In this document: positions 7,208 to 7,643 of the stretch, one piece after another
Position numbering within the stretch: position 1 is the first letter of the stretch
Layout: every line of letters starts with the position of its first letter
The notes under the pieces: generated by a model
Database searches by the model: none
Told to the model about the DNA's origin: nothing
What the model saw: the letters and a program-made list of their open reading frames with translations, nothing else
Origin: Deltaproteobacteria bacterium
Lineage (GTDB): Bacteria > Desulfobacterota > Syntrophia > Syntrophales > UBA5619
NCBI GenBank assembly: GCA_023487865.1
Contig: JAMDBG010000140.1
Coordinates: 1-7,643 of the forward strand
Direction: 5' to 3'
Length of the DNA stretch: 7,643 nt
Translations under genes and position numbers: made by a program

Positions 7208-7414
7208 TCATGATTTACCAAGGATCATGGCTTCAATGGCTTTCTTCGCTTCTTCAAGTTCAACAGCAGCCTTACTACGCAACTCCTGGGCATCTACCCG
7301 GATTTTATCAAGATGCAGAACGATTTGTTTTTGTCGTTCCAGACCGGGCCTTGTTGAATGAGATCCATTGGTCGGCTCCAAATATTTGTTGAATTCTTCT
7401 ATTCGATTACGATC
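7208..7414 (-). pseudogene. Remnant resembling the C-terminus of a type I restriction specificity subunit (HsdS)
   Basis: A 68-codon open stretch ends in TGA at 7208-7210 and is closed upstream by an in-frame TGA at 7415-7417. Its second half contains LERQKQIVLHLDKIRVDAQE, then a charged, coiled-coil-like helix ending EAKKAIEAMILGKS. The pattern E-R-Q-x-x-IV followed by a long helix is what closes the target-recognition domains of HsdS proteins. The first 20 or so residues are not recognisable. A normal HsdS is about 400 residues, and no plausible ATG start exists here, so this is most likely a truncated relic. The DNA is clearly poorer in GC than the ABC operon. Alternatives are a small coiled-coil protein started at an internal TTG, or a chance open frame. 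Confidence 0.45.
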
Positions 7415-7446
7415 TCACGACTGTAAACAGTTCATTTGGCGTCAAT

Positions 7447-7465
7447 CACTGCTTACGCGGCAGTG
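7447..7465. other. 6-bp inverted repeat just past the stop of the edge gene
   Basis: CACTGC at 7447-7452 and GCAGTG at 7460-7465 form a 6-bp stem with a 7-nt loop. It starts two bases after the TGA of the partial gene at the window edge. No T-run follows on the minus strand, so it is at best a weak terminator or RNA 3'-end structure. Confidence 0.3.
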
Positions 7466-7467
7466 TG

Positions 7468-7643
7468 TCATTTCCCATTTTTAGTAAAGTTTCTGATCCA
7501 AGAAGCGAGTTCATCGACATTCTCCGTGTTCGCAACAGCCCACAAGATTCTTATAGGGTTTTTCCCCTTAAGCATCTTTGCCGGATAATCGCCAAATTTT
7601 TCAAAGTCTTTTGAAAATTCCTGAACAGCTCTTCGAGCAGATG
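7468..7643 (-). CDS. Unrecognised protein, C-terminal fragment running off the window
   Basis: On the minus strand the frame is open from the right edge for 57 codons and ends in TGA at 7468-7470. The visible tail is hydrophilic and rich in Lys, Glu and aromatic residues, with the segment GKNPIRILWAVANTENVDEL followed by ASWIRNFTKNGK. It looks like ordinary soluble protein sequence: a predicted helix, a beta-like ILWAVA strand, and a closing helix. I cannot assign it to a family. It lies in the low-GC region next to the HsdS-like remnant and on the same strand, so it may belong to the same acquired or restriction-related locus. No start is visible because the gene continues past the window. 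Confidence 0.45.
   Translation of the reverse strand, partial: SARRAVQEFSKDFEKFGDYPAKMLKGKNPIRILWAVANTENVDELASWIRNFTKNGK

Noticed and set aside
7156..7221. Longer ATPase starting at the TTG at 7221.
   Set aside because: No ribosome site precedes it, it overlaps the end of the HsdS-like fragment, and the added residues fall outside the ABC domain.
7420..7431. ACTGT-AA-ACAGT inverted repeat in the low-GC region.
   Set aside because: Five-base arms with a 2-nt gap are expected by chance, and no adjacent regulator or promoter gives it meaning.
7446..7473. Minus-strand CACTGCCGCGTAAGCAG resembles the core of type I-F CRISPR repeats.
   Set aside because: Only one copy exists. Nothing similar appears about 60 bp to either side, one stem pair is mismatched relative to I-F repeats, and no cas gene is in view.

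Overview
The window looks like chromosomal DNA of an anaerobic, respiratory bacterium, most likely a deltaproteobacterium (Desulfobacterota). Three things point there: a multiheme c-type cytochrome of the octaheme tetrathionate reductase family, a very large soluble PocR/PAS hybrid histidine kinase, and GC-rich coding DNA over most of the window. This placement is inferred from gene content, not from a marker gene.

Layout, left to right. Positions 1-520 (+) hold the C-terminal third or so of an octaheme cytochrome, including its last CXXCH heme site. A short convergent gap (521-622) carries a weak hairpin with a T-run and a strong 14-bp hairpin that could end transcription from both sides. 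Positions 623-3949 (-) encode an 1108-residue cytosolic hybrid kinase: PocR sensor, four PAS domains, HisKA, HATPase and a receiver. The 191-bp gap upstream of it holds a good sigma70-type promoter, a 10-bp palindrome and a possible 28-codon leader ORF. Positions 4141-7155 (-) are a tightly packed three-gene operon for a MacB/LolCDE-type ABC transporter. The order is ATPase, permease 1, permease 2, with overlapping or touching reading frames. No membrane-fusion (adaptor) gene is visible beside it.

From about 7200 to the right edge the DNA changes. GC content drops from about 60-70% to about 33-47% in the stretches counted, gene density falls, and what remains is a truncated fragment resembling the C-terminus of a type I restriction specificity subunit (HsdS). 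Beyond it lies the tail of an unrecognised protein that runs off the window. This reads as the edge of a horizontally acquired or decaying region abutting the ABC operon.

Working together: the three ABC genes almost certainly form one inner-membrane complex. The kinase has its own promoter and no cognate response regulator in view, so its target is unknown. The cytochrome is convergent to the kinase and is a separate transcription unit. I see no convincing new system here. The points most worth a second look are the foreign-DNA junction at about 7200, the adaptor-less ABC operon, and the leader ORF and palindrome in front of the kinase.
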